This document shows positions 1 to 11,728 of a DNA stretch of 64,000 nucleotides, in pieces (the first letter of the stretch is position 1; each line of letters starts with the position of its first letter). The notes below the pieces were generated by a model, which saw nothing but the letters and a program-made list of their open reading frames with translations, was not told the DNA's origin and did no database searches. Both the position numbers and the translations under genes were made by a program. Source of the stretch: Acheta domesticus (lineage: Eukaryota > Arthropoda > Insecta > Orthoptera > Gryllidae); the NCBI GenBank assembly GCA_031308135.1, contig JAHLJT010002630.1:98252141-98316140 (forward strand), read 5' to 3'.

Positions 1-181
1 TTAACTAAAGTTTTTTCTGTTTTCCTGTACGGAAAAAGCAAAGGAAATATTTTCTCTTCCACCAGGAATCCAGAACTGTCAGCAATTTTATGTAAAATAT
101 GACGTAGTAAATTTCCTTTAGATCTTATTGCATTAAGCTCTTCTGGACTGTATGTAAGAGGGTCTTTAGCAGTTATTTTCC
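1..181 (-). CDS. DRC1: DRC1 exon 9, cut by the window edge
   Basis: Acceptor TTTTTCCAG; the first two bases complete the glycine codon begun in exon 8. Encodes KITAKDPLTYSPEELNAIRS and IADSSGFLVEEKIFPLLFPY, matching the DESGFLIESKLLSLLLPL-type block. The frame is still open at base 1. Confidence 0.85.
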
Positions 182-694
182 CTGGAAAAATGGAAGTGTA
201 ATAGTACTTCATGACATATTTAGTAGTTAATTTAGTTTCTGATTTGAAAATATTTTCAGATATTTAATATCAAAATAAATAGAACTGACTTAGTTTAGTG
301 AAAAATGTTAGGAAAAAATATGTACTGATATGTTTTGAATGTTTTGTGTTCAATAGTGTTGATGTATTTTCTGCCATTAGAAAGACATTAATTTTTTCCC
401 CGTATTTCCCTAAAAAGAACTGCAATGATTTTATTATCTCTTTTTATACTCAAAGGCATGGGACTAAAACACATTCTACAAATCAGAAGGCATCTGAAGG
501 CATACTGAAAGATCACCATATAGACAATGATTGCCATTTCAAATGTGATACATTGGTTGATGTCTGTACAATTCATAAGGCATCTTTAGAATGACGACAA
601 ATCTTCCACGAATATAAGTGGAACCCGTGCAAGAACTCTCGTGTGTTATACCCCAACCTCTTCCTTATTTTTCCATTTCCATATTAAGCCAGTA

Positions 695-767
<73 letters not shown>

Positions 768-3700
768 CTTTTTTTTTCTTAAAGACCCTCTTATCCTTCG
801 TCACTTGTTCTATATGTCAGCTTGTAAGTGATAACAATATAATACATCTTTGTCAATACAAACTATTCTTATTTAACTTTATTATCGAGCAAAGAGGTAT
901 GCCCATGTAATTCAATTGAATATAAGTAAGTAATTAGTAATTTCACATACAGTTGCAGATTCTACAGGCTCTGAACAGGTAGAATAGAATTGAGATGCAC
1001 TGAACCAGCAAAAATGTAAGAGAATGGTCAAGAAGATCTCATCCTGTAGATTTTGGGGTGAGAAATGTTTCTTTGAGATTTTTGGCCTCAAAATTTTAGT
1101 TCTTAAGGCCCTAGAATGCTTCATTTAGGAGTATTTAATGATAAAGAGGCAAAAATCCGGACGTGCATTCTGTGTTGCATTTTCCATGAATATTTAGGTA
1201 CATTTTTAAACAAATCCTTCATATTGTCAAAGTGCAATTTATCACATCTCTGGGATCCTAGCATCCCAAGCAGAACTGAGCACCTTCTCCACCCCATTGC
1301 TACCTGAGAGATGTCCACTGAGCTGTAGGGCAAACAAGTGGTTGCATTCACCTGATCTCAACAGATATGCAGTGGTGGCTCTTCCTTAAGGGCTCTTGGG
1401 CAGTGCCTTCCCCAGAAAATCCAACCTCAGGAAATGTTGCAGAAAGTATTGAACTTGCAATAAATCAACTCGTTTAATTTGTGCACACCACCAGCACAAT
1501 GTTTGAGGATGAATTTAGTTTTAAATGTCCCTATGAAAGATAAATGTTTTTGGAATGGGTGGACTATCAGGAGTCTGTCCATAGCATGTGAGGCAATGGA
1601 AGCTTGATGAAGAGTGTGGGTACTGGGAGTTGGTTGGGAGCAGTGTGCTCCTGTTTAGGTTTTGTTCAGCAGAGTCCATGGGTATTTACTAATCTAAGAA
1701 TAACGACCAAAAGAATAGAAGATTTCCTTGTTCATGAAATATTTTGAAGAGGTAAAATGTATGTGATAGTTCAGACATTCATGTTGCCTCCTAATTCACA
1801 CCCCACTGACCGCCACTGTAGATATGTCAACCCATACCTTTCAAGTTCATAGAGTTTAACCTGGCAAGTTTGAAACCTAATATCTACAGATATGTCATCC
1901 CATGTCTATCGAGTGCAGAGTTTAAACTGGCAAGTTTAAGATTGCCTTTGGTATTCTACATATACATACAATTGAATATTGGTGTGTGTGTGTGTGTGTG
2001 TGTATAGATATATAGATATAAAAACACGTAGAAGTGCCAACTTTCATGAAGATCGGTCCATGGAGATCAGTCAAAATTTTTCACCCAGAAGGTTTATGTG
2101 TAGTTAATTCTATTGTAACTCCACTATATGGCGCTGTAGAACAAAATTAAATATTAATGTCAAATGCAACCTGCAACACGTTCACCAGCATTTTGAATCT
2201 ATATTGTTAAATAACTCCTAAACGAGGCATTCTAGGGCCTTAAAAACTAAAATTTTGAGGCCAAAGCCTCAAAGAAATGTTTCTCACACCGTAATCTAAA
2301 GAATAAACTCTTCCTGAACATTTTTGCTGGTCTGGCGCTTCCTGATATTACCTCACCTGATATTACTTCCTGATATTACCTCACCTGCTCAGAGACATGC
2401 AGAATCTGCAAGGAAATGTGAATGAGAGGGACAGAGAGTGGCAGAGACAGAGACAGACAGACGGACAGGGTGAGGGAGGGAGAGACAGTGAGAGGGTGAT
2501 GGGAGGGGAAAGAGGGAGGTGAAGGGCAGAACGATGTCTGCTGGGTTTTTCTAGTATACAATAAAAATGAAACACAATTTTAATAGACAAATGATTTTTC
2601 TAAAGAAAATGAAAATTTATGATCAATAATCAATACTGTAATTTTTTTATTCTACCTTTGTCTTTAAACAATTTATCAACAGCCTGCATTGCTGATGAGA
2701 ACGAAGGAAGTTCACTTTTAGTCATGATTGAGAGATCTGGAGGTTGCCAGGGTAGACCGAGCTGTTGCTCATGAATTACTTTATCAGCTGTCAAAATCTG
2801 CAAGGAAAAACACTAATGTTTCACAGGGAATTTTTTTTTTGGTGTCAATAAACAGTAGTTTCTTAAGGCTCCTTTAGTCATAGCCCGCTAGTATGCCTAA
2901 AGCATACTAGCGGGCTATGCTTTAGTAAACGAACTGTAGGCTACTGCAGTGAATTTCACTGCATTGCATTGATGCATTGAATTTAAAAATCATATCTTTA
3001 CCTGACAATTTTCTATCATCAAGTAACAAAAAAGGTTTTTGTTTTCCAGAATGAATATTAAATTACCTTTTCCAGAAGATTTTTAGCAATATTTTCATTC
3101 ATTTCCCACACTTGGTTATATTTTTTATCGTTTACTTCTGCAAATTGATCAGCTTTCCTTCCTATATCAATAATATTATTATGCAACTTCAAAACTTCAT
3201 CAGTTAATCTTTGTTTTTCTGCTTTTGTTGTTCTTTCTGCTTCTTCAATTCTTCCTCTAAGTTTATTTACTACATCCTGTAATCTTCAAATGAACTATAT
3301 TGTTATAGATATTTGAATAATTTCATGAAGAAAAACATTATTTTTCCAAGGATATTACATTTACTTACTTATTTATTCTCCGTTTTTGATGTGCTTTCAT
3401 GATAATGTTTTCTGCATCTCTTTTTTTGAGGATTAAAAAATTATAATCCAATTTTTCACTATTTAAAAGACAAAGAGCTTTTATTTTTTCCAGTTCTTGT
3501 TGCAGAATCTGATAACAAAATTAAGACATTTAATTACAAAAAATAAATCAATTAAATACAAAGTAAACAAATACATTTAAAAAAAAGGTCTGAGTTAATT
3601 GCAATACTGATATTGTGCCATCTGCTGAAAACTGAAGAAATTCTTCATCAGTCAATATCTTGAGTTGAGAAGAACATAATGGAAAACATCTAAGAAAATG

Positions 3701-6700
3701 CAAAAACTTTGATGAAATTTGAAAAAGGCATTTATTACTCTAGGTTTGTTAGTGTACAATGAGGTAATAGAACAAAAGAAACAACAACATTGTCTGCCTC
3801 TGAATATATTTGTCCAGGATCATCTCGGAACTGTTATTCTGATTTCCATGTGATTTTCACTGAAAGATGGAGTGTTTTTTCTGAAAGGTTCCTTTTTTTC
3901 CTTCAAATTATTATTTTCTTGTCTATAATGAAGTACATTTGTTTGTTCATACTAATACACAATTTTATTATAATCTTAATGAAATTTTGTATGTATCACC
4001 TTCAAAACAAGAGAAAAGTTACTGTCTGCATAATGATTCGTAAAACTACTCTACCTTTCCTATCCCTCAAAGCAAAAATTTAAGTGTGCACTCTTTGTTT
4101 TTCATAGAATTTCATAAACAGTGAGTAAATTTTCCTAAAACAAATAAACATTTCTTTAAGACTTCAACTTTTCCTGGTAAATGCATTTTGATTCACTTTG
4201 ACTAATATTATTACTTTTATTTAATTAATCTAATTATTCACTTTGAATAATATAAGGTCCAAGTTCTCAGTGGAAGTTCACCAGCAGCATGCAATAATTT
4301 GCAGCTACCCAAAGGAACAATGGTGTTAACCAGAGCTTGATTTTAGATCCGAGAATGTGCCCCAAATTAATCATTAATTTAATGGAAATAGTTATATATT
4401 TATAAAATAATTTAATAATTATAAATCACACTTAATAACGTTGACCTGGATGGCCAAGGTGGCTAGAGCACGTGTCAACTCAGAACCTTAGAAGAGTCGC
4501 GGATTCGAGTCCCACTGTGGGCATGGTTGTTTGCCCCTTGTTTTTCATATATGTGTGTTGTTGTGAAAGGCCTTATGCGTCTACTGACCACAGACCAAAG
4601 AGCCTGCAAGTGAGCCAGTGACTAGAGTAAAGGTTATATTCCCCCATGTGGGACATAATGGGTACCTGGCATGGATAGTTGAAATCACAATTCCCTGAAG
4701 CTGGCAAAAGCCCCCAGAAAACACCAAAAACTTAATAATAATTAGTAACAGTGGTAATTCCGGCTCTATGTGAATGTAATGATAATAATAGGAAATGAAA
4801 AAAATTACAATTTATAAAGATATTTCATCATTTTTTACTAATAATTTTATTACATTCATAGAAATGATACAGTTAAGAGGAAAATTATTTAATTTTGAGT
4901 TTATGAAAGTTGGTTGAACTAAAAATTGAATTTCCCAATGTTTGTCCTCAGCTTTTTGTTTGTTTTTTCCCCTATTTTGTTCCCAATGTACCAGAATACT
5001 GTTCTGTCATGTTCCGGCAGAAATCATGCACTGGTGTCAACACAGGTGATTGTAGCATGCATGGCAGGGTAGGATGGAACTAGGTGGGAGGGACGGGTAA
5101 TGGAACTAGAAGATATGAAGTGGGATGGGGAAGGTACAGGACGCAAGTGGATGAGGGCAGGGAACGTCAGGGTAGGTCAGGCATACACTACAGATCAAAG
5201 ACATTCCTTTTCCAGTCATTTGGATGATTGTGCTTACTAAATACCTCTGTCATGCAGGGAACTTCAGGTAGTAACACACAATAAAAAAACTTACACGTAT
5301 ATCTGCTTCAAGACGCATTTTTGCTTCTCTATATTTTTCTTGGTGTTCCACGTGTATTGTATCCATTTCTTTCTCAAAATCTATTATTAACTCAAATTTC
5401 TTTTTCATGTTTACTACTTCTTCCTTATCCCTTTCTTTGTAGAGTTCCTCCCATTCTTTATTAGTGGTCTCAACTAATTCACTCTGCTCTACTTTTATAA
5501 CTTCCTAAAAAGAAATACAAAAAAACAAACATGTGTGTAAATCTGTAGAATTTGTAAACACAGTACCTATGCAGGGCCGGATTTACCTACAAGCAAAACA
5601 AGCAGTTGCTTGGGGGTCCCCATCCATGAGGGGCATCATGCTTCACAAAAATATGCATTGCATATTTTTAACATAAAATTAATTTAATGTAATTAACATT
5701 GTATATGTAAAATCTTACATAAGAAATATTAGTTTTCAATTGTATTTGTATAGAGAGTACTTGTATTAAGATAAGTTTTTTACTTAATAAAGATTTAGCT
5801 TGTTTTACTGGGTGACACAATTTTGTACTTGTGCCTGCAATACTTAAATCCAGCCCTGTATCCATGTAATTTATATATATCAATATCAAAACAAGCAAAA
5901 AAACATACATCCAACATTGCAAGTTCTTGCCTATAAGCTTTTGACATCATGTTTATGTGATTGTCAATTCTCTCTGCCAAAAGATTCAAATCTTCCTTTT
6001 GTCTCTTCTGGTCTCGCCTGAAGAATTCATCATTTTTATCTAGTTCTTTGTTTAGTTTCTCTATAACTTCATTTTTTGCCTGCAGCAATTCTTCACACTT
6101 AACTGAAATATGTTGGAAAAAATCAATTGCATACTTGATGGAGCAATTTTTACAATATTTTCAAACTTTTACTGTATGGACATAAAATTATGAAATTCCA
6201 TTTGAAATAAATTGATTTTCAGGAGTAACCTATAATTTTTCCATTTATAAAACGTATTCAATTTTTAAATTTTAGTTTACCTGTAAAATGATAACTGCTG
6301 GAGGGAATGCAGTAAAATAAATTTTAAACAGAAAAAAGTGTTGGTGTACAATTTTTTACATCGTTCTGATTGTACATTGAAAGCAAAAATCTAAAAAACA
6401 TTTTGTCAAATTGGATTGAAGTTTTGAAAGAATAACTTATTATCATTAAACTTGATTTTACTAACCAAATTTAGAACATAATAATATAGTATAAAATTTA
6501 TATTTCTTTTCAATTATTTAAGTAAGAGAGTCAATCACGTAATAGTAATACATAACAGTACATCATTCATGACTATCTAAAAGTTATGTTAGGAAGTAAA
6601 TTATAGGCCATTAACAGCAGTTTACTATTATTATCACTTAGGTGGTTCTCATATTAACTTCTAACTACTCAACAATACAAAACACCAATTCAACCTTTTT

Positions 6701-9700
6701 GTTTTTCCATATCACTGTAAATATCTAGAGGATCTCTGTAGTTTGATATTTCTCTCCATTTTTGATTAATTTCTTCAAGCTTCTCCAGACTCTCTCTTGC
6801 TTCATCTTCAACAAGTTTCATTCTGACAATGCGAGCCTCTGCCTGCTCTTGTCGGCGTTTGACTTCGCGAGCATCATTTGCCACCCGAATGTTTGTCACC
6901 TGAAAACAGAAATAAAAAAGGAGAGGAAAACTGAAATTCAGAATGTGAAGAGAGAAGTTAATTGGAATGGGAGTAGGATACGAAGGGATATAAACAAGTG
7001 TAATTGAACAAAAGGTGACATTTCCATTTTTCAATTTTGTTTCAAAAACCAATAAAATTATTTGAAAATGGGGGGCATAAAAATTATTTTAGGTCTACTA
7101 TTCAAAAAAATCAAATAGATTCCACGTATAAATATAATGCACATCTCAATATGCTTCATTGGAAATAAATGTCAAAATGTAAGCTTTTGTGAGGAAAGGT
7201 GAAATGTTAACTTGAGATAATATTGAATTTAAAATATTCATTTTTGAAACATGATTTCTTCATAAAAGTTTTATACTAGGTAGTTGCTTTTATAGAAATA
7301 GAAAAAAAAATGCAATAAGCTTTGAATATCAATAGTTAATGTGACATGCATTCCACAATCTTGCAAAAGATTGTGGATTGCATCATATATGAAATAGAAG
7401 GGAATATATATTTGTCCATTGAGGAATGAATTGGACAGAGAGATTAGGCAAGACAAAAGCTTGTTTCATACATTATTTTCATTCGAAATGAGTACTGACT
7501 AACATCACAATTTAAATTTATTTATTGAATCCTTAACAGAATAAGGTCATCATCTGCAATGCAATAGGCTAATTCTATGTCTGCACTCACTGGCAATACC
7601 TTGTGAGCCACCAACATTGGCTAAATGCAATTCTCATGCAATTTCAGTCTTGAAGCAAAACTGATCTGTTTTTACTAAATAAAATTTTAATTATCTTCCC
7701 AATATAGTTTCTACAACAAATACTGGATATTTCCCTTAATTGTTTACAACTTAGTCCTCAGAATTCAAAAAGTGAGCCATGAGTTTGGGTTTCTAGCAAA
7801 CAGCAGTATATATATATATATACTGCCAAATTGCCAAAACAAGTGGTTGTGTTCTGAGATACGGGTTGCGAGTTAGACTAAAGACCCGGTACATATATCT
7901 GTGTGTGTGTGTGTGTGTGCGCGCGCGCGTGCGTGTGTGTTTTATAGTGTATTTAAATGATCAAAAACCAGACTAATAATCATAAAATTTGTTCTGATGC
8001 ATACTTACACATCAGCATATTAAGTGTTTCTGTTTTCAATCCGTCTTTCACACATTTAAACATTGCCAGAGACTTGGAAACAAATAGTGGAGACAATGTT
8101 TGACCCCTGCAGGGTAACATTGCCACTTTGCTTACTTTTAAAAACATAATAATATCTTTCAAATAATGGAAGCTATGACTTCAATATTTTGAAGAAACAT
8201 TATACTTTGGTGAAGGATTAAATTGTCAAAATAATTATTGTGAAGAGTGATGCAACAAAGTAGAACTTTAAAAGAAACAAAGTTGTAGCACCCCCTGTTA
8301 TGTATGTTACCCCCTGTTACCTTAAAGTTTGGGTGGTACGCTTGGTCACAATTTTGAGGAAAGCACAAAAACTTTACAATTGGAAAGAAATGCATGATTA
8401 AATTCAATTTAATGAAAAAAGTACACTTAAGCTAAATTAACTTAAATAAATTAAATAGGCAATCATTTCAACTCTCAATAACAATAGATGTCACATAATT
8501 ACCTACTGTTGTCCAGATGACTGCCCATTGAAACTTTTTTTATTGTTCATAACAATCTAACGAAGCAAAGTGGTAAATATCCTGAAATATATTTTTTGTT
8601 CAAAAGAGAGAATATGACACACATTCTGTGGAGAATGACATGCTTTGAATGCTCAAAGAGCTCTAGTAATGTTAAAAAAGACTTTCTTGCAAGCAGTGGA
8701 AATAACAATTTATGTTTATCTGAAACTCTTTTTGCAGATTTTGAATGTCTTCTAAATTGAAGCAGTGCAGTATTGATAACAATCAATTCAAGAAATAGCT
8801 TATTTTGATTTTTTCTACAGAAACTTGATTACACTTTTTTAACTGCAAATTTGTGAGATGGAGAAGAAAGAAAGAGGAAAAAATGCTTATTGTTTCATAC
8901 ATTATTTTTATCTGAAATATGTACTGAATAACATTACAATTTAAATTTATTTATTGGAGCCTTAAGAGAATCTGCAGTGAAACAGTTTAATTCTTTGTGA
9001 CAATAATAAAACCCCTCAGCCACAACTTTAAAACATGACTGGAATTACGTATTAAAGAAACAAATGAAAGAAAAAACAAAAAATAAATCATTCCAATTTG
9101 AAAATCTGAAATATTAGGTTCATAGATCTAACAATTCCTCACTTAATTCTTTTATAAATGTATAACTTATTTCATTAAAATAAGATTTCTTAGAAGATCC
9201 TAAAGACATCAATTTTATTTCAGATGACTTAAAATCTTATAAATAAACAAAACAATCAAAGAATAAAAGCAGCCAAGGTTAGAGCTTAAAAGCAAGTTAA
9301 GACATTTATATTAACTTGACTTAGAAAGAAAATTACGCTAGGGCCATTAAAAATGTAGTTATTTTGAACATGTTAATTTTTACAATAAAAGCTCAATGGA
9401 TCCTACATATTTTGTTTTACATAATTATGCTATTTTGTCCTTTTTGTCAGTCTTTTGGTACAAATGATAATAATGTAAAATCATCTCAGAGTAAAATCAT
9501 TAAGTGTCTGTAGGAAAATGTATAAATCTACATGAACATTTCCGAGCCTTCCATTTCTTATAATTTTCCTTTATATTATTTCAGTAGCATTATTTAAATT
9601 AGAGATATAATATTTTCAAACTGTTTTTGTTGTAAATGATAAATTTACAAAATGTAAATGGAACCCTACCTCAATAAAAGCAATTTATCTACAATAAAAC

Positions 9701-10669
9701 TACATTATTTCAGTCACCTGTTTTCATTAATAATTTCAGAACAAATTAATAAAAATTTAATATATATTTCCAAATTTACAATTACCCTCTCAGTATATAT
9801 GTTTTCTTGTGGAAATTTTGAATGACACAGATCAAAGTTATTTGTCTTTCTTTCTCTAAGTTGCTGTTCTCAAGATAAAAGTTTTACCAGCACTCTCAGG
9901 AGCTATCTGGAAGTAATTCACACTAGCTTAGTGCCTATAAATGAAAGGACCCTATATTTTGGTTGAGTTTAAGAACAATGAGATGACAGAATATGGCTAA
10001 AAAAGGATAGATTGCATTATTTAATTTTTTTTTTATAAAAGCCATTGATTTGTAGTGTGTTTGAAAGTTGTTTAATTCATTCAGTCATGAGTTGATCATT
10101 AATAGTAGCTAATTGATAAAATCTATGGAACTGCAATAAGAGAGAATGCTCAAAAAGCACAAATATATTTCATTTGAAAATTGCTCATGATACGAATTGC
10201 TCATGCTTGGGCACTTTTGTATGTGTTTTTGGGCCCTAGTGAGCCTGCAAATGATATTTGGATTAATTTGCTGATTAGAATTTTACTTGTTCTTGTCCAT
10301 CTTGAATCAGGTGATCCAAAGTAACCATACTGTCAGCTATTTGTTGTTCTATAGGAGTTTTCATACTCTCTTCTCCTTCTTCTGATACTTCTCTTCCATC
10401 TCTTGTTCTAATGAAAATAATAGAATATTTAATATAACATTAACTTTAAAATAATTTAACACATATTTGACGTTTAAAAAAATGTAATTTGACATGTAAT
10501 TTTACTTAAATATTCAAGTAATTTTAAATATTAACTTTTTCACTTGTTCCAGCCGTTTTTGAATTCGCAAACGCCGGGCCAATTTGCGTTCAATTGGATC
10601 CGTAGAAGTTACTTGCGGATCTTTCTTTCTTGGTTCTTCTTCCTCTTGCTCAGATTCGGCTGTGTCCAT
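1..10669 (-). CDS. DRC1: DRC1 (CCDC164), dynein regulatory complex subunit 1; nine exons, 3' end outside the window
   Basis: DRC1 is the coiled-coil scaffold of the nexin-dynein regulatory complex, which links outer doublet microtubules of 9+2 axonemes and controls dynein; in insects this means sperm flagella and some sensory cilia. Nine exons can be joined on the minus strand with GT/AG borders and consistent phases: 10669-10536, 10407-10287, 6899-6695, 6102-5909, 5504-5295, 3508-3369, 3283-3067, 2797-2656, 181-<1, giving about 514 codons. Recognised blocks in family order are the N-terminal ARRLRIQKRLE segment, VTNIRVANDAREVKRR, CEELLQAKNEVIEKL, a long charged coiled coil, INKLQDVVNKLRGR, the VIHEQQLGLPWQPPD block and the SSGFLVEEKIFPLL block. 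Vertebrate DRC1 is about 740 residues, so roughly the last third is off the window. The start at 10669 is the first ATG, and an acidic N-terminus follows it. Introns of 85 bp to 3.4 kb carry repeats. The assignment rests on remembered family motifs, not on a search. Confidence 0.9.
697..780. repeat. (AT)n microsatellite followed by T-rich tract
   Basis: About 28 AT units (697-752) run into a T/C tract. It lies in the large intron between DRC1 exons 8 and 9. Confidence 0.95.
930..1125 (-). mobile_element. decayed Helitron-related segment, inverted relative to 2225-2554
   Basis: Read on the minus strand this segment matches the plus-strand copy at 2225-2400 (AGCATTCTAGGGCCTTAA start, AATTTTGAGGCC, TTTGCTGGT, CAGAATCTGCAA). 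No CTAG terminus or terminal hairpin survives at its far end. Confidence 0.6.
1815..1945 (+). repeat. two tandem ~65-bp imperfect repeats
   Basis: Two copies share AGATATGTCA.CCCAT and AGAGTTTAA.CTGGCAAGTT blocks. Just downstream is a GT microsatellite (1982-2003) and a TTTCATGAAGATCGGTC sequence of the sort often seen inside insect Helitrons. Confidence 0.6.
2225..2554 (+). mobile_element. Helitron-type 3' end
   Basis: The segment ends with a hairpin GCAGA-ACGATG-TCTGC (2526-2541), about ten bases, then CTAG (2551-2554) followed by T. That hairpin-CTRR-T order is the Helitron 3' terminus. A homologous copy lies at 29335-29612 with the same ending and a compensated stem. It sits in the DRC1 intron between exons 8 and 9. 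A 5' TC terminus was not located. Confidence 0.65.
2656..2797 (-). CDS. DRC1: DRC1 exon 8
   Basis: Acceptor CTTGCAG, donor G|GTAGAA (phase 1). Encodes ILTADKVIHEQQLGLPWQPP; the LGLPW motif is a DRC1 hallmark. Confidence 0.9.
2872..2926. repeat. perfect 18-bp palindrome flanked by CTTTAGT direct repeats
   Basis: Arms 2879-2896 and 2902-2919 are exact reverse complements with the loop CTAAA. The 41-bp hairpin is bracketed by 7-bp direct repeats CTTTAGT (2872-2878 and 2920-2926). It lies in the 269-bp intron between DRC1 exons 7 and 8. It looks like a tiny insertion with a target duplication. Confidence 0.8.
3067..3283 (-). CDS. DRC1: DRC1 exon 7
   Basis: Separated from exon 6 by an 85-bp intron. 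Encodes LQDVVNKLRGRIEEAERTT through KYNQVWEMNENIAKNLLEK, the conserved region where family members carry an FW.IW.MNEEEA-like block. Ends in phase 0 at a GTAATT donor. Confidence 0.85.
3369..3508 (-). CDS. DRC1: DRC1 exon 6
   Basis: Acceptor TTATCAG, donor GTAAGT in phase 2. Encodes ILQQELEKIKALCLLNSEKL and KAHQKRRINK, matching the LNQEKL...RKINRL region of the family. Confidence 0.85.
4439..4729 (+). mobile_element. tRNA-derived SINE
   Basis: A-box-like TGGCCAAGGTGGCTAGAGC (4451-4469) and B-box GGATTCGAGTCCC (4501-4513) sit at polymerase III spacing, followed by about 210 bp of non-tRNA body. Direct repeats ACTTAATAA at 4430-4438 and 4730-4738 look like the target-site duplication. It lies in the intron between DRC1 exons 5 and 6. 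Confidence 0.75.
5295..5504 (-). CDS. DRC1: DRC1 exon 5
   Basis: 210 nt, phase 0 at both ends, acceptor TTTTTAG and donor GTAAGT. Encodes 70 residues of charged coiled coil beginning EVIKVEQSELVETTNKEWEE. Confidence 0.85.
5572..5858. mobile_element. non-autonomous hAT element (MITE)
   Basis: 287 bp with terminal inverted repeats CAGGGCCGGATTTA and TAAATCCAGCCCTG. Flanks TACCTATG and TATCCATG are a decayed 8-bp duplication (6 of 8). It lies in the DRC1 intron between exons 4 and 5 and has no coding capacity. Confidence 0.8.
5909..6102 (-). CDS. DRC1: DRC1 exon 4
   Basis: Acceptor ATTTCAG, donor GAT|GTATGT. Encodes KCEELLQAKNEVIEKLNKEL and LLAERIDNHINMMSKAYR, a heptad-rich coiled coil that aligns with the DRC1 family. 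Confidence 0.9.
6695..6899 (-). CDS. DRC1: DRC1 exon 3
   Basis: Acceptor TTTCAG, donor G|GTTGAA (phase 1). Encodes VTNIRVANDAREVKRRQEQ and the following coiled coil, the best-conserved N-terminal signature of DRC1. Confidence 0.9.
7459..7580 (+). repeat. direct repeat copy 1 (with 8885-8998)
   Basis: About 115 bp sharing TTGTTTCATACATTATTTT, the block CAATTTAAATTTATTTATTG and a TTTAATTCT-like end with 8885-8998 in the same orientation. Both lie in the 3.4-kb intron between DRC1 exons 2 and 3. Confidence 0.6.
7898..7942. repeat. GT/GC alternating purine-pyrimidine tract
   Basis: Runs of GT change to GCGCGCG and back to GTGTGT. This type of sequence favours Z-DNA and slippage. Confidence 0.9.
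8885..8998 (+). repeat. direct repeat copy 2 (with 7459-7580)
   Basis: Imperfect duplicate of 7459-7580 about 1.4 kb away in the same DRC1 intron. The sequence between the copies is unique in this window. Confidence 0.6.
10287..10407 (-). CDS. DRC1: DRC1 exon 2
   Basis: Acceptor TTTTCATTAG, donor GTAAAA. The only open frame gives an acidic segment ending DSMVTLDHLIQDGQEQ, which runs directly into VTNIRV of exon 3 (phase 0). Confidence 0.8.
10536..10669 (-). CDS. DRC1: DRC1 exon 1
   Basis: Starts at ATG 10669; encodes a Glu-rich head followed by DPIERKLARRLRIQKRLE, the conserved DRC1 N-terminal block. It must end at the GTTAAT donor (phase 2) to stay in frame with exon 2; the earlier GTGAAA site would put exon 2 in a frame with stops. 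Confidence 0.8.
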
Positions 10670-10918
10670 TTTGCTTAATTAACCCAGAGCTAAGTGAAAT
10701 GTCAAAAGTTGATTTTATGGAGCAGGCAAGCAAATTGAATTGTGTTGTCCTTAGCGACGGGGATGTAACCAATAGCGTGAAGGGAAACGCGACATCTCAT
10801 TACTGTGAGAGAAACTAACAATTTAATTTACCCATAACAGATGGCGTTAAATCACGCTTTCCCAAGTCGGGTCTATGATCATAGTTATATTTTTTGCCGC
10901 CAGGGTCACTGTAAAAAG

Positions 10919-10963
10919 GCTATAAAAGAGGTCCAGAGTGACGTCATAATATTTGGCGGGAAA
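10919..10963. promoter_or_regulatory. TATA, CRE and E2F-like sites upstream of DRC1
   Basis: TATAAAAG (10921-10928, plus strand), palindromic TGACGTCA (10939-10946) and TTTGGCGGGAAA (10952-10963, a classical E2F-type site) cluster within 45 bp, 250-295 bp upstream of the DRC1 start. The TATA box points away from DRC1, so it may belong to a divergent transcript whose body is now broken by the transposon nest at 11010. Confidence 0.45.
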
Positions 10964-11369
10964 GTGTTGAATGGCAAGCTCTGGTGTGCTCGTATTTTCT
11001 AGAACGTTAAGGTCCGTTCGCTGTAACCAGGGTTGGGCAAAATACTTGAAAAATCTATTTCAGATACAAAATACAAAATACTTCCCCGAAAGTATTTTAG
11101 ATACCAAATACAAAATACTTTCATAAAAGTATTTTAGATACAAAATACAAAATAGTATTTTAAAATACTTTTGAAAATACAAAATACAACCAACGGTGTT
11201 TTACACATAATAACTTCTATCCTATTTTTTCTCTTTTAAACAATCATTCACGTTCAAAATTCACGTTTAAAATCACATTACATTTAAAAGTTTATTGTTA
11301 AAAATATATAACATTCTTTATACAAAAATGTTTCAAATTAAATTTTCAACCCATTTCAGGTATCATTAT

Positions 11370-11541
11370 GGGGTCATCCATAAATTACGTAAAGCTAAAT
11401 GGGGAGGGAGGGGGTCTGAGAGAGGGGGTCTGAGGCAGCTTTAGGCTGCTTTATATACGTAGAAATAGGGAAGTGCGTTACAAGGGGGGGAGAGGGTATT
11501 GAAAATACTCGAAATTTGCGTTACGTAATTTAGACGGCCCC
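11370..11541. mobile_element. small MITE inside the hAT element
   Basis: 172 bp starting GGGGTCATCCATAAATTACG and ending with the inverse of GGGGCCGTCTAAATTACG. Flanks TATCATTAT and TATCATTTG match at 7 of 9 positions. Confidence 0.65.
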
Positions 11542-11542
11542 T

Positions 11543-11728
11543 ATCATTTGTGATGTATGTTCATATTTTAAGTCTGAAAGGCATCTTTTCCATGCTAAGA
11601 AGCGAAGGAGTACAAAGATATCACCATGAGTTCTTGGGAGGTGATAGCTTGAGACAAATATTGCAGGATATAGACAATTAACTAAGGTGCCTTTCAGACT
11701 TAAAGTATGAATATACATTACAAATGAT
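11543..11728. repeat. 41-bp inverted repeat with ~104-bp spacer
   Basis: Arms 11543-11583 and 11688-11728 are imperfect reverse complements (shared ends ATCATTTGT and AAGTCTGAAAGGCA). Lies within the hAT element, next to the small MITE. Confidence 0.75.

Noticed and set aside
2376..2590. Minus-strand frames rich in Ser/Leu/Pro
   Set aside because: Reverse reading of the GAGAGA tract in the Helitron-like segment.
4451..4520. tRNA gene candidate
   Set aside because: tRNA-like head of a SINE with flanking duplications.
7805..7827. Hairpin GCAGTATATATATATATACT
   Set aside because: An AT microsatellite is self-complementary by nature; no further structure.
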